Shown here piece after piece: positions 14,600-28,049 of a DNA stretch of 64,000 nucleotides; positions within the stretch are counted from its first letter, which is position 1, and each line of letters begins with the position of its first letter. The translations under genes and the position numbers were made by a program. The DNA is from Ricinus communis (Eukaryota; Streptophyta; Magnoliopsida; Malpighiales; Euphorbiaceae), in assembly GCF_019578655.1 (NCBI RefSeq), contig NC_063257.1, positions 1,736,001 to 1,800,000 on the forward strand. Direction: 5' to 3'. The notes below the pieces were generated by a model. That model ran no database searches, was not told the origin of the DNA, and was given only the letters and a program-made list of their open reading frames with translations.

Positions 14600-14609
14600 T
14601 ATATTTATA
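14600..14609 (+). promoter_or_regulatory. Probable TATA box of WAT1
   Basis: TATATTTATA lies 108 bp upstream of the ATG at 14717. A start site about 30 bp downstream would fall near 14630-14640. That places the other in-frame ATG (14627) before the transcript begins and favours the start at 14717. Confidence 0.55.
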
Positions 14610-14716
14610 CCTAACGTACTCATCCTTTGCTCTCCACAACTTCCCTCTCCTTCTTTACTTTTATTTGGTTTTCGTCTTTAATTTTCATTTTCATCTTTAG
14701 TTTTGTGTGTGTTTCA

Positions 14717-17647
14717 ATGGCTGATACCGGTGGTTCAGTCTCTTCAAGAAGAATGTGGTGTTCAGTTCCTGAAAGACTCCAGCTGCACATGGCCATGTTG
14801 ACCTTGCAGTTTGGATATGCTGGTTTCCATGTCGTTTCTAGGGCTGCCCTTAATATGGGAATTAGCAAACTTGTTTTCCCAGTTTACAGGAACATCATCG
14901 CTTTGCTTCTTCTACTTCCTTTTGCCTATTTCCTTGAAAAGTACATTCCTCTCCTACCCATTTACTACTCTTTATTTATATAGTAAACAGTATTAAATAT
15001 GTGATCACATGTTCCTGTCATTTTTTTTGTTCAGGAAGGAGAGGCCAGCAATTACTCTCAACTTCATCATTCAGTTCTTTCTCCTTGCGCTAATAGGGTA
15101 TGATAAAAGAAAAAATAAGAGATTAAAGCAAATATATGTATCTAAAACATAAATTAATACATGCTTAGCTAACTAAATAAACTAACAAAATTTGCACTTT
15201 TTTGTGTCCAACGTGAACAGAATAACAGCAAACCAAGGATTCTACTTGCTGGGCTTAGACAATACTTCACCCACCTTTGCATCAGCAATACAAAACTCCG
15301 TCCCTGCCATTACCTTTCTCATGGCAGCCTTGCTCCGGCAAGTCTCCCTCTGCTTTCACTTTTACTTTAACTTTTACGTAACCGCATAACAAATATCTTA
15401 CCATTTCCTTTTCGGTTTTGTTGGCACATGAAATTGCAGGATAGAGAAAGTGAGGCTAGACAGAAAAGATGGAATAGCAAAAGTAATAGGAACAATTTGC
15501 TGTGTAGCGGGGGCCTCAGTTATCACTTTATACAAGGGTCCAGTCGTATACAGCCCAGTTCCACCACTCAACAAACCTACACCAATGTTTGTTTCTCTTG
15601 GAGATGCAAGGGGCAAGAACTGGACCCTTGGCTGTATCTATCTCATTGGCCATTGCTTGTCTTGGTCCGGTTGGCTTGTGCTTCAGGCACCAGTTCTAAA
15701 GAAATACCCAGCCAGGCTATCTGTCACCTCCTATACATGCTTTTTTGGACTTATACAGTTCTTGATCATTGCTGCCATTTTTGAAAGGGATACACAGGCT
15801 TGGATGTTCCACTCTGGTGGAGAACTCTTCACCATCCTTTATGCGGTTAGTACTTTTCTTTTTCTCTTTGTAATGTTTAATTTTTCTTATTATGCTAGCC
15901 GTCCAACAGTAAACTACTTGCTTGGAGTTGCACTTGAAGTCATGCAACTTACTAACTTACACCAAACTATTTCATATTTTATTATTCGAAAAGAAAAAAT
16001 TATAGCCGAAAGCTAGTCAAATTATTACAGCAAAACCCTTAATTGCTTTTCTCTGTTCTTTTTCTTCTTCATTTTACCCCCTCGTTTTGCCATGATATTT
16101 ATCTTATAAAGGAAAAGAAATTGATGAAAAGATGTGTAGTCAAAGGACCAGGAGTTAGCTCTGTGCGTGTACTGTGTAGACTATTAAAAAGCCTGATAAG
16201 TCTTCTTTCATCAGGAATTTCTTTTTTCTTAAAAAAAGGTTACTTTGTAGCCACTGAACATGTGCGAAACTCAATTGATATTTGCTAATGTAGATCACCT
16301 TTTAATTACTTTTATATATGAAAAAAATAAATGTTTAGCTTATCCATGTCTGTAAGCTTGTTCTTGGTTGTTATATGTATACAATGATAATGTGATCCAA
16401 AAGTGGGTATGCAATAATGTAGAGTGGTGGGTGTTTCTTTGAAAACGAAACAAGCGAGAAGCTTCTTTTTGAACTTTTTCTTCGTGGAAATAATTTTGCA
16501 GGGAGTGGTGGCATCAGGGATTGCCTTCGCTGTACAGATATGGTGCATTGACAGGGGTGGCCCTGTTTTCGTCGCTGTTTATCAACCTGTTCAAACTCTT
16601 GTTGTCGCCATCATGGCTTCCATTGCATTAGGCGAAGAGTTCTATCTTGGAGGGTGGGTCCTTTTAACTTATTCTAAATATGTGTTATTGGTTACTTTGG
16701 TGAATGCCTGTCTTTTAACAAGTGTGACACTTATAATTATTTTAGTCTCCACGAATATATTTATTAATTTTAAATAATAAAATATGTATTAATCATCCAA
16801 CAGTAAAATATAAAATATATATATATATATATATATATCATTTTTTATTAGTTATAGGGTATACACAAAGACTAAATAAGAATCTCCTGTAACACTTACT
16901 AATTCATGAATCTATCACTCATATGAGAATAATAGTCTAATAAATATTCATTTAACGATTAATATAATTCATTTCATACTGATAAATTATATTTTTAATC
17001 CATCATTTTTTACAAGGCTTAAAGTTTTAATCTTTTAAAAGAAAAAAGATTGAAAAAAATATTACAGAACTCGCAATTGTGAAACTGCAAAATGAACTGT
17101 TTCATAGTATTTTTTTTAAGGGACTATTTCATAGTTTGTAATCATGCAAATTTCTGATGGCTCGACATGTATACACAAGGGTAGGATTAAATTTGGGATA
17201 TCAAATTATTAATTTAGAATAATTTCTTCAATTAAGATTTACCAAAATCCCCCGGTTCTCGTAAAATTCTTTACTATTTCTTAGTGTAATGAATCATCTT
17301 ACTAAGCACCGAGGTATGGAGAGCAGTGGGTAAAGTTTTTGATATTTTATTGGAGAACTGCTGAAGGGGTATTAGTAAACAGCATCTAAAAGATTGAATT
17401 GAATATTTTTTACTGAAGGGATGTGCTTGATTTATAATGAATATGGATGTACAGGATGATTGGAGCAGTATTAATCATAATTGGATTATACCTTGTTCTA
17501 TGGGGCAAAAGTGAAGAAAAGAAGTTCGCAGCAAAGGAAAGTGCAGCCATCCAGTCCAGTGCGGACCACGCAAGCATCAGATCACAAGCTCACATCAAGA
17601 CATCCCTTACTCAGCCACTCCTCCCTTCGTCAACGGAAAATGTTTGA
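14717..17647 (+). CDS. WAT1: WALLS ARE THIN1 (EamA-type tonoplast transporter)
   Basis: WAT1 is a ten-helix drug/metabolite-transporter-family protein with two EamA domains. In Arabidopsis it resides in the vacuole membrane, exports auxin from the vacuole and is needed for secondary wall thickening in fibres. Exons are 14717-14940, 15035-15097, 15221-15337, 15440-15845, 16502-16653 and 17455-17647, giving 384 residues; the Arabidopsis protein is 389. Diagnostic stretches are LTLQFGYAGFHVVSRAALNM, ANQGFYLLGLDNTSPTFAS, CIYLIGHCLSWSGW and IWCIDRGGPVFVAVYQP. A hydrophilic tail ends in TENV. The identity to WAT1 is far higher than to other UMAMIT proteins as I remember them. Intron 3 uses a GC donor (GCAAGT at 15338) with a normal AG; reading it as GT-AG breaks the LLRIEKVR junction. 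An in-frame ATG at 14627 would add 30 hydrophobic residues, but the TATA position argues against it. The next gene is convergent. Confidence 0.96.
16815..16838. repeat. Short (AT)n in WAT1 intron 5
   Basis: An AT dinucleotide run lies inside the long last intron (16654-17454) of WAT1. The rest of that intron is AT-rich and unremarkable. Confidence 0.85.
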
Positions 17648-19545
17648 CCACCAAGAATCCTAACCCTTTAACAACACAGTTGGCTGGAGAGAGCCAGATG
17701 ATTTGAAGGGGCCAACAAAAAAAAAAACTACAAAAAATTGCACTACTTTATTAAGAAGGCTTGTGTGTGTATGAAGAAGTTCTATTTCTTTTCTTTTTTG
17801 TTTGGTTAGTGTTTTTTTTCCCCTTTGGGTTAGTAGGAGATTGAGGAAGGGAAGATTTTGAGGGGATGAAAATGATTATTATTGTCAGTTGGTATGGCCC
17901 TTTGGCCAGAAACCCCTTCTTATGCTTTATATGTTAAATTAAGCTATGTTTTGTTTTTACCAAAAGAAAAGATGTGCACATTATGATAGCTATGCTCCAA
18001 GTTCATTATGGTTTTGAAGTGAATGGACCCACAATTTTTATAATCATCACTTCAACTTTTAGTTATATATCTAAATAGACAATCACGCTGATTTTCATAT
18101 AATGCCATAATTACCTTGCTCTTCTGAAATGATTTTGGTTGGCAATTGATTAGATTTCATCATTATGATGCATATAAATTATACTCTGCTATGTTTGTAA
18201 AATATGAAGCACGCTATTACTAAAAAAGATATTCTATATATATATATATATGAGGATCAATTATATCTGGTGGTCTATCATGCTCCATAAGGGGGTACGA
18301 GAAATGACATAATAGCAATGAGTGCGAATTTGAAGTGTTGAAGATTGCTTGTGAGTTGTAATTATATTCTATTATTTTCAACTTGTGTATTATTATGAAG
18401 TTAGTCTGTTGGTATAGAACACCAACTTGTAGGAGTTCCCATTTGGATCCAACCCAATAAGCAAGCTAGCTAATAACAAGCTCGGTGTCCTTCAATTAAT
18501 TTCATGTACAGCTCCTAAATCTGTAATTCAAGTTTTGTGATCAAGGTACATGGTTCGTTAAGAAGATCTTGTGTGTGTGTGTTTGCTGGTTTATTAGCAC
18601 TTAGGCCAAATTGAGGAAATGGTCGGCCATAATCTGCCATTAGTAAAACTAGAAAAAATTCGTATAAACAAAGAGAGCCAACTCAGAAAAGTAGTACCAC
18701 CTAATTCTGGCTAAGACAAATACTACCTTTCAAACCAATGAAGAGAAAGATTTATGCTATGGTATTATGATTGTGATTGATTAGCTTTTTAGAACCAACA
18801 TGATAAATTAGTATTAAGTTACCAAATTTCTTTCAAGAAAAGTACATGATTCAATGGATTTAGTTAGTATAGTGATAAAGTAAGACTATCTCGGGATGGG
18901 TACCAACATTTAGATCTCAATAAATATTCTTAAGAAATAGGAGCTTTTATTTCACTGTTGAGTTTGTAAAAAAGAAAAAGAAAATCTAGTATTAAATCTT
19001 AATTAGGTTGAAATCCGTTAATCGTTAAGCTGCTGGTCTTTTCTATGTGATCTATTGCTACAAGACAAAACCAAACAGACAAAATTGTAGGTAAGATTAG
19101 GGTACGATTAATGGATCATGAAATGAAATGAATAATTAGGACCGCAATCATTATAGTAAGAGCTTTTCCAAAAGCAGTTTGTGTTTAAATTTAGAATGCT
19201 TTTACTTTTTTAACGATGTGAATGGAATCGATTTTTAATGCTTTCGTGTTTAATTAGGCTTCCCGGTAAAAGGACGATCTTGATCACAAAGGTAATCCAT
19301 AGTCACCAATTTCTTTGTTTGGGATCTCACCCAACGTGTAAAGCTTCATTAAAAGTTATCATCAGTATTGAAAATTGTTTTCGGATTGTTTTTGAATCTG
19401 AATTACAAACAAAAGTTCTTTCACATTAGAAAATTTGCATAACATTGAATTGTCAAACAAGTAAATAAACATTATCCTTTTAGAAATAAAATAAATAAAT
19501 TATGCAAATTATCGAATTATAATGAACAATATTATTTTCCTTTGT
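17648..19545. other. 3' intergenic region between convergent genes
   Basis: This contains the WAT1 3' UTR, then AT-rich DNA with a short TA run at 18235-18251. The far end is the 3' flank of the minus-strand transporter gene. No coding signal or recognised element is seen. Confidence 0.6.
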
Positions 19546-22285
19546 CTAGAAGGCCATGCTTTGAAACTCACCTTTATTATCATCTCTTTTCAATTCTTCA
19601 TCATGGATGCTCATCTTATCAATCGTGGACTCATCTATGACGCTGCCACTTGCACCATTCCTGCCCATGTATTGCCGGGCGACCCATAAATAAACCAGGA
19701 AATTTAACCCATTAATGGCAGTCAATATCCAGTAAAAATGATCAAGTCTACTTTCGTTAAGATTATCCCTTAACCATCCTGTCTCTTGTCCGCCCGTTGT
19801 TCTTTCAATAATCTTAACAATTGCAGTACTTAACCAGCTTCCAATTCCAAGTTCCGTAAGAAACAATGCACTACTAATACTTCTCGTACCATCAGTTGCT
19901 TCATCGTAGAAAAACTCTAATTGCCCTACATAAGTGAATACTTCTGCAGTTCCTACCAAGAAATATTGTGGAAACAACCAGAAAACACTCATATCTGATG
20001 GGCTAGAACTATCGCGTCTTTTTTTCTCTACCAAAGCAGCAGATGCTAGGGCAAATATTGAAACAAATAGGCCAACACCCATGCGTTGCAATGATGTAAT
20101 GCCACGGCGGTGGTTGGTGTATTTACGAATGATTGGAACTACGTATTTTTCATAAATGGGTACGAGAATTAGGGCATTAATGGCACTGAAAACAGTGACG
20201 GATCCTGCAGGGATAACGAAGTTAGAACCGAATTTTCGGTCCATTATGAGGGCCTGGCTGGTGAAGAATGTTGCCAGTTGAGTAAAGGAGATGGAAAGGG
20301 CAATGGTTGATGCCCAAACGGGAAGGATTCTGATTAGGCACTTGAATTCTTCAACTTGTGTTACCGTGCAGAGTTTCCATCGATTCATAGTGTTGGTTTC
20401 TGGGTCTGTTACAACCGCTGCCTTATCCAAGAACCTGCGTCAAAAGACGAGAGTTTTCCCATTCTTATAGCCTACCACCGATTCACAGTGAGAGAATTGC
20501 ATGTTTAATGATATTAGAATGAAATTCGCCTTATCTTTGAGACAAAAATATGAATTTAGGAATTGGAATTAAAATCAAAGTTTAATTTCATTAAATACTA
20601 TGTTTGGAATAGATATAAAATATAAATCTGAATTTTATATTTAATTCTGCTTTGGTCATAAATTTTTAATTTTAGGTATAGTTTAATATTTTTATCAATA
20701 AAAATCGATACATTATATTTCTTATATTTATTATTATTATTAATTCTTTATTAACTATTATACAAGGTGTCAATTTTTATATACAAATATTTAACTAAAG
20801 TGAAATATAACTAAAATTAAATAATTAAACTGAATTAATATAAGAAAAAAATAAATATCTTTTTTGGCTAAAATAACTAATTGTCATTTATAAACTAAAT
20901 CAAGCCTACGCGGCAATACTCACTTAAATTGTCTGGTGTGGCATAATTTTCGGGCTCCCTCTATATCAGATTTCTCACTTTGAACCTCATAGAGCTGCAC
21001 TTCACTTCCAACCTTAACTCCTCTAAAATGATTTGTTAAAGAAGCAACCATGACTTGAAGAAACCTGGTGAAAGGGCTTCCCATAGGCTTTTGGAAACGA
21101 TAATAAGGTACCCCAGCAGCCAGTATAAAGATTGAAACAATCATGGCACCAGTAGGCACTCCAAATCCCCAGCCCCATCCCTTCTCTTCTTTTATGTAAA
21201 CCATAAGTGTTATACCCAATAGCGCTCCCATGTTTATGGCAAAGAAGAACCAATTAAAGAATGCAAATTTCTTGGGCACCTCTTTCTCGTCTGCCTCGTC
21301 GAATTGATCTGCCCCAAATGATGAGACGCATGGCTTGATCCCACCTGTACCAAGGGCTATGAGGCCCAGCGCACAGATGAGGTATGCGTTTTGGCCATCG
21401 GTTGCTTTCTTGCATAGTTCGTTAGCCTTGCATGGTGGTGGACGGAGACTGTCTATGGAGGCTGAGAGTGTCAATAACACCATCCCCTGGAATATTTTGA
21501 TGGAAGAAGGGAAAAAAAAATTAAAGAACCGGTCAAGCTTTGGGCTAACATTGGACTCAGAGCCTAATTCTCCTATATTAAGAACCATGAATTATTATCT
21601 GCATATTTTTTTTGATTCCTATGCAGGCCCAGGACTCTCTCTCCCTTGAAAGGAAAAAAGCAAATAAAAAAAGGAAGGACTGGTTCTAACCACTGCATAG
21701 ACGCAAGAGAAGAGAATGATGGTCTTGAATCGACCCAGATAAGCATCAGCTAGAAATGCTCCAAGAATAGTGAGGACGTAGGCAGCTCCAATCCAATCCG
21801 TCACATGAGTAATAGCATTTGGAAGAGATTGTCGCATTTCACCGGCCAAATAAGCAACCATATTCACAGCTATTGCAAAAAATGCTAATCTCTCTGCCAC
21901 CTCATTCACTGCAACCAAAACAAGTTAGTTTAAATCTCCATGCATGTTTGTCCCAATTCAGATTATCTAAGAATTTGCAACCAAAATTTTGTTTTACCTA
22001 TTATAAATGGAGAGGCCTTCCATCCTCCAGTATATCTCTTGTCTGCAATTCTACCTCTAATATCAACACAACCATTGCTCACTAATGTGGTTGACACCGT
22101 CTCTTCCTGCAAAATCATAAGCATTTCAATTAAAGATACTAATTATAGCAATACTGTCATGTGCAATTAGTGCAGAATTCAATGTTACTTACCTTGTGGT
22201 ATTGATCTTCTACGAGTTTTTCCATTGAAGGTTTCATAAAGGACTTCTCTAATGGATCACCACAGGTCTGATGAGTTATATCCAT
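19546..22285 (-). CDS. NRT1/PTR family (NPF) proton-coupled transporter, copy A
   Basis: This is a member of the plant NPF/POT branch of the major facilitator superfamily, twelve-helix membrane proteins that carry nitrate, peptides or hormones with protons. Exons on the minus strand are 22285-22193, 22106-21998, 21908-21691, 21486-20924 and 20434-19546, giving 623 residues. The proton-coupling motif EVAER lies in the first helix. Further family marks are GAFLADAYLGRF, LTLSASIDSLRPP, a long central loop, FLDKAAVV and the late helix pair around VGTAEVFTYVGQLEFF. The start at 22285 is the first in-frame ATG after a TGA; later in-frame ATGs at 22237 and 22225 are also possible, so the first ~20 residues are uncertain. 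The last exon ends in a hydrophilic tail. It is the downstream member of a tandem pair with copy B, in the same orientation and with the same intron positions. Subfamily and substrate cannot be assigned from sequence alone. Confidence 0.92.
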
Positions 22286-22921
22286 ATAATATCAAGATTT
22301 TAGTCTCTAGTGCAGTTAGTGTCTGGAAAGCTAAAAGGGTACTCTACTCTTTTAGATCAGGAATGTGCTACTATGGTGCATCATATAAATATTAGAGGTC
22401 AGCTTGCTTATGATACAACAATTATCTTGATATAACGTTTGAAACTAGTTTTGGGACCTTCTTTCAGGTTTCTGTTTGGACGCATTATAGGCATAATTAA
22501 GTTGCCGGCCGCAGAGATAACATGTTAAATTTGTTCCTGCATAGCAGATGCTCACACATGGGCCGCAAATAAGATGTACATTAAGGCAAAAACTGGCAGA
22601 ATCTATTGATAAAGACCATTGTTTAGGACCCATTCAAACTGCCGCCTGAAGTCTTTTTGGGTCCAAAACTTGATATAGGCATCATCGATTTTCTTGTTTG
22701 TTAGCTGCTTTAGAATAGTCTCAGTTGCTGTTCCAATTCTGAATCTCTTTATACTATTAAATTAAAAAGATACTAATTTTTTTTCCATAATTTATTGTTT
22801 TGTAATTCTTGAATTTGAGACCCTATAATGATTGAAAAACATGCATTTTTTGTAGAAAGTAGGAAAAGATTAAAAAAGAGTGTCATATTCATTTTTTGGA
22901 GTAAATGATACAAGTAAAAGA
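22286..22921. other. Spacer between the two NPF genes
   Basis: This 636-bp spacer holds the promoter of copy A and the 3' flank of copy B. I see no gene or repeat in it. Confidence 0.6.
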
Positions 22922-25128
22922 TTATAAACGAAGAGGTCTTTCTTCTTCTCTTTTCTCAGACTGAGAGTCGCCCATTTCAATCACACGGTTGGCACCTGCA
23001 TCCGAGTTATTTCTACTCTTGTAACACCGAGCAACCCACAGATAGAGCAAGAAGCTAATTGCATTGATGGTGGTCAATATCCAGTAGAAATAATCAAGCT
23101 TGCTACTATTAAGATCAGCCCTTAACCATCCTTTCTTCTCTCCACCACTTGCATTAGTGATGAAATTAACAAGCAGACTACTAAGCACATTAGCCACCCC
23201 AAATTGACAGAGGAACACAGCACTGCTAATGCTCTTTGTCCCGTCAGTTGCTTCATTAGTGAAAAATTCCAATTGGCCAACAAAGGCAAAGAACTCTGAT
23301 GTGCCTAATAAAAAAAACTGCGGAAACAACCATAGTACGCTCACTTTTGATGGGTCAGGACTGTCACGTCTTTGTTTTTCGACCAAAGCAGCAGAGCCCA
23401 AAGCCAAGATTGAAATAAAGAAGCCAACACCGATGCGTTGCTTTAAGGTGATGCCGCGGGGGTGGCCAGTGTAACTGCGGAGGATTGGGACGATAAGCTT
23501 TTCATAAGTTGGTATAATAATGAAGGCGTTAATTGCATTGACAACAGGAGTTGCGCCTGGAGGGATTTCGATATTGGGTGTAATTTTTCTGTCCATGACC
23601 TTGGCTTGACCAACGAAAAATGTGGTCAATTGAGAATAAGATATGGAAACAGCAATTGCAATTACCCATAGTGGTAGAACACTAATAAGAGACTTGAATT
23701 CTTCTACTTGAGTTACTGTGCACAGTCTCCAGGGATTCTTAAGATTGCCTTCTGGATCTGTTACCACTGCTGCCTTGTCCAAGAATCTGCACCAAAGAAA
23801 AAGAGATTGATGAGCTATGGTGCAGCAGTACTAGAGCTGTTTTAAAAGCTTTATCGAGTTTATAAGTTCAAATCCCCAATTGAAAAAAGAAAAATGTTCA
23901 AGAGAAAATAATTGTCAAGATGGTCAAGCTCACTTGTATTTGTCGGTACGAGGGAGCTTGCGGGCACCATTAATATCAGATTCAGTAGTTTGAACCTCAT
24001 AAAGCTGGGATTCACCCCCAACCTTAACTCCATTGAAATGATTCCTTAGACAAGCAACAAGGACTTGGACAAATCTGGTTAGAGGGCTTCCCATAGGCTT
24101 TTGGAAACGATAATAGGGTAAACCAGCAAGTAACATGACAATTGATAGAATCATGGCAGCAGTAGGTACTCCAAAACCCCAACCCCATCCCCATTTTGAT
24201 TGTATATAAACCAGTACTGTTACACTAATAAATCCACCTATGTTAATTGACATGTATAACCAGTCAAAGAATGCAAACTTTTCTTGCATTTCATTCCCAT
24301 CTGCCTCGTCGAACTGGTCTGTCCCAAATGATGGGACGCAGGGCTTCATGCCACCGGTACCAAGAGCCATTAGGGCTAATCCACCATATACGAATGCAGT
24401 TTGGCCAGCGGTTGACCGTTGGCATGGTTCTGTCATGCATGGTGGCCGGGGGCTGTTTACGGAGGCTGAGAGAGTCAATAGCAACAAGCCCTGAAATGGG
24501 AGAAATTATTTTCTAGTTAATGATCAACTCTTAACATTGATAAACATAAACTATAAACGAAGAAACTATTGATTGTTGTTACCAACGCATAAACGCAAGA
24601 AAATATAAGAATGGTCCTGAATCGACCAATATAAGCATCGGCTAGAAATGCTCCAAAAATAGTAGTGACATAGCCGGCTCCATTCCAAGCAGTCACATAC
24701 ATGACAGCTGTTGGCAGTGGCTGTTGCATTTCGCCAACAAAGTAGGGCACCATGTTCACCACTATTGCAATGTAAGCTAATTTCTCTGCCACCTCATTCG
24801 CTGCAATTATGCACCCGAAAAGAGAATTAAAAAATTACGAGCAATTCTGCAAAAAGGACATTGCATTGGATGTATTTAATAATTACACATTTGTTAAGTG
24901 CTAATTGGGATCAAGAATTAACCAATGATAAATGGAGAAGCTTTCCATCTTCCAGTAGTTTCCTTGTCTGCAATTCTGCCTTTAAAGTCACGAAGGCCAT
25001 TGCTTACTAATGTCGTTGATAATCTTTCTTCCTGCAAAATGTGCATGCAATTGTTAAACAACTAATATAATTATAAGCCCGAAACTCGTATGTGTGTGTT
25101 TATATATATATATATAGCTTACCCCCAT
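22922..25128 (-). CDS. NRT1/PTR family (NPF) proton-coupled transporter, copy B
   Basis: This is the upstream tandem paralogue of copy A. Exons are 25128-25123, 25031-24923, 24800-24583, 24490-23934 and 23786-22922, giving 584 residues, a normal NPF length. Exons 2 and 3 have exactly the same lengths as in copy A (109 and 218 bp), which shows a common origin. The first-helix motif is EVAEK, so the proton-coupling ExxE[K/R] pattern is kept. GAFLADAYIGRF, LTLSASVNSPRPP, FLDKAAVV and the VGQLEFF helix are present. The first coding exon is only six bases, encoding Met-Gly, then GTAAGC. The reading upstream of it is closed by an in-frame TGA, so no longer start is available in that exon. Compared with copy A the protein lacks about 30 N-terminal residues and has a different tail. 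Substrate is unknown; the many differences suggest an old duplication. Confidence 0.9.
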
Positions 25129-28049
25129 TGATGATTGAATATAGATTCTCAAATGGACTACTCAAAGATTAATGTTTCAAGCTCTGGAAGAAAAAAGAAA
25201 GGAGAAAAACAGAGGCTCTTCTCCTTGCAAGTACTACAAGATGATTTAGTTCTACAAGAGATACTCTCTATATATACATATATACACATATATATGCATG
25301 TCACCGATGAACAATAAATCCAAGCATCGTTTTTTTCACAATCTTTTTCCAGCGGTATTAATGTTAGTTAGAACAATCTATGTACTCGGCATTGCAATAA
25401 CCATATATATGATGAAATCAATACATATAATGTTATAATTCATAACAATTGAAGTAAATAAATAAAATAGGAAAGAAACAGTGTGCTGGCAGTATAGCCG
25501 TCACCAAGACATTTGGATACTCCTAAGATGGATGTTTCTTTTTTCCATTCTTGTTCAAAAAATTGGTACATGTAATAAATTCAGTTGTCCTGTGATGTAT
25601 GATCTATGGATGTACTTTAAACTAGAAGATGGGTATCCAAAGTAAGCTTCAATTACGAACAATAATTCTGGTAATTCAGCCATATAATGGGTGCAATATT
25701 GTTTTCTGTTCAAGGTACTGTTATTTCGCTTGGGCATGACATACCATATTTATCTTTTCTTCTTCCTTTTTAGGAACAAAAAAGTAGAACCAATTTTATA
25801 TCTATTGCAAAATATAATTGAAACCTAATTCTATGTCTTAAGGATCGAATTACAAACTGCCGGCGAGATAAAATTTTACTTTATTTATTGAATTAAATTG
25901 TTTAATCTCAATTAATATTATTTTGAATTATACTTAAAAGTGTGTGAAATTGAGATTGTTAGGACTTTTTCTGATTTAACTAAGATTTTGAATTCAACTC
26001 TAAATATGTAGCTGTATTAAAATTTTTAAAATAATATTTTACTATTCATAAGTGTTTTGCCGGACACATTTTATATTAGTCTAGGTTACTAAATAAAAAT
26101 ATAAATATCTTATATATAAGATACTCTTAAAAAAAAATTGAAATCTCTTGTTGTTTTTATTTTAATTTATTGCCTTTCACATTTCCTTTACTATTTTTTT
26201 TTTTTTAAAAAGAATAATTTAGTGGTAATTTTTACACTCCACTTATATATATTTATATTCTAAACAAAAAATGGAGTACGGATTTAAACAAAAGGAGTAT
26301 AAAAATCCCAACCCTTAACCTGATTAACTTTAAATGCCCACTTCTAACAAGATACTTGTTACATTTGAGCAAGTTAGTGGATGAATGCTTGATAGCAGCC
26401 AAATATTCAGTCTAACGATATGCGTCTGTTCTCAAATAAGTGTATACCAACTAATTTTGTTCAACTTGATATAGCGTATAAATTTAGGAAATCTATCGAT
26501 AATTCCGTTAAAAATTGAGCTATCAATATGATCTTTTAAAGGCTGACTTGATTTCTGGAATACCTATAAAAATAGTTAGAGGTGTTGTCCAACCACTTGC
26601 TTTGATGATTAAGTCAGTAATTTATAAAAGGGTGGTTTAATTATAATGAGGGTGTAAAGTAACTTGTATCTATAGTTTTTGTACCATGGCTCCTTATATA
26701 AACATCGAAGTTCTCCTCGTCCTATTAAGAAAAGGATGTCGTAATTGTAGGTCGTCTTAATTGTAATAGAACTGTTTTTTTTGGCTACTACAAGAGTTCT
26801 AGCTTGAATCGGACTATTTAAATAGAACCTGATCACGATACTACTTCTAAGAATTCTAGTTGTAGTGGAATTTAAACTTGATCAACCTCATCCTTCTTCG
26901 TCGTGAAGTTGACTTATAATGCTATGTTATCACTCACTTTTATATTTAAGGATATATGTAGATTTTTTTCTCTATTTAGAAGAATGTGATTTCATTTTTT
27001 TTATTTTAATATCTTTTTTATTAATATTGATAAATTTTATAATTTTATATTAATTTAATATAAAGTTTAATGATAAAATTATTTAATTTAATAATTATAA
27101 TGAACTCATAAGTGATGATATATTATGTATTTCTTAGATTTTATAAGTAATAAAATGAAATAATTTTTAAAATAAATGTAAAGTATCTTTAAGAGTGTTT
27201 TATTAGTTAATTAAATAATAATTTACTTAGAAAATAACTCTAACATTGAAATTCAATTTTTATTATATTATAATATAAAAATAATAATATTAATCAAAAG
27301 AGTATTTAAATAAAAATTAATAAAAAAATATCACATATTCTATTAAGTATAAATATTTATAATTATTAAATAATCTCTTTTAAGAAATTTATATCTAATA
27401 TAAATATTCTATGTTTAGATTGACACGTCAGGTAAAACTGCTAAGTGGCGTTTGACACGGTGAATAAATGTCATCATTAAAGAGGATTCTTATTATATTC
27501 AATCTAAATATAATTTTTTATATTTTATTTAGTTGAAATTTATAAAATTTATTTACAAATTTAAAATTTATGTGCTTTGAAAAAAGTGAAAGTTAATTTA
27601 AAATTTTACATAATTAAATTTGTAACACATTATTAAATAGATTTTAACAAGATATAATATAAATAAAAAAATAAGATAAAAAAATCCTTTTGTGAAAAAA
27701 GAAAAAAGAAGAAAGAAAGAGTAAGACATCATTGAATCGCTGGTTTGTTGTGGAACCGGTAAGAAGAGATAGTAAATATGAGCTGAATTAGCTCTCAGAT
27801 TATGTTTTGAAGTAAGTTACATTTATCATTCTCAAATTTCTCTCTTCTTTACCAATAAACTAACAATCTTTTGATCGAAAAGTAAGTTAAAGTTGTTGTT
27901 TTAAAAATGAATAATTCACTCTTTATTTATTTCAACTCTTCCCTACTTAATGTTACATATAACATTTCTGTAAAATTATTTTTTAATTTTTTAAAATTAA
28001 TAAAAATATTAAATACTAGATGGATATAAATTAAAAAAATAAATGATTA
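25129..28049. other. AT-rich intergenic region upstream of the Copia element
   Basis: The first part is the promoter side of NPF copy B. The remainder to the Copia insertion is very AT-rich with short homopolymer runs. No coding region, RNA gene or complete repeat is recognisable. Confidence 0.55.

Noticed and set aside
14627..14716. In-frame ATG adding 30 hydrophobic residues to WAT1
   Set aside because: It lies only 18 bp after the TATA box, before the expected start of the transcript, and WAT1 orthologues as I recall begin at MAD.
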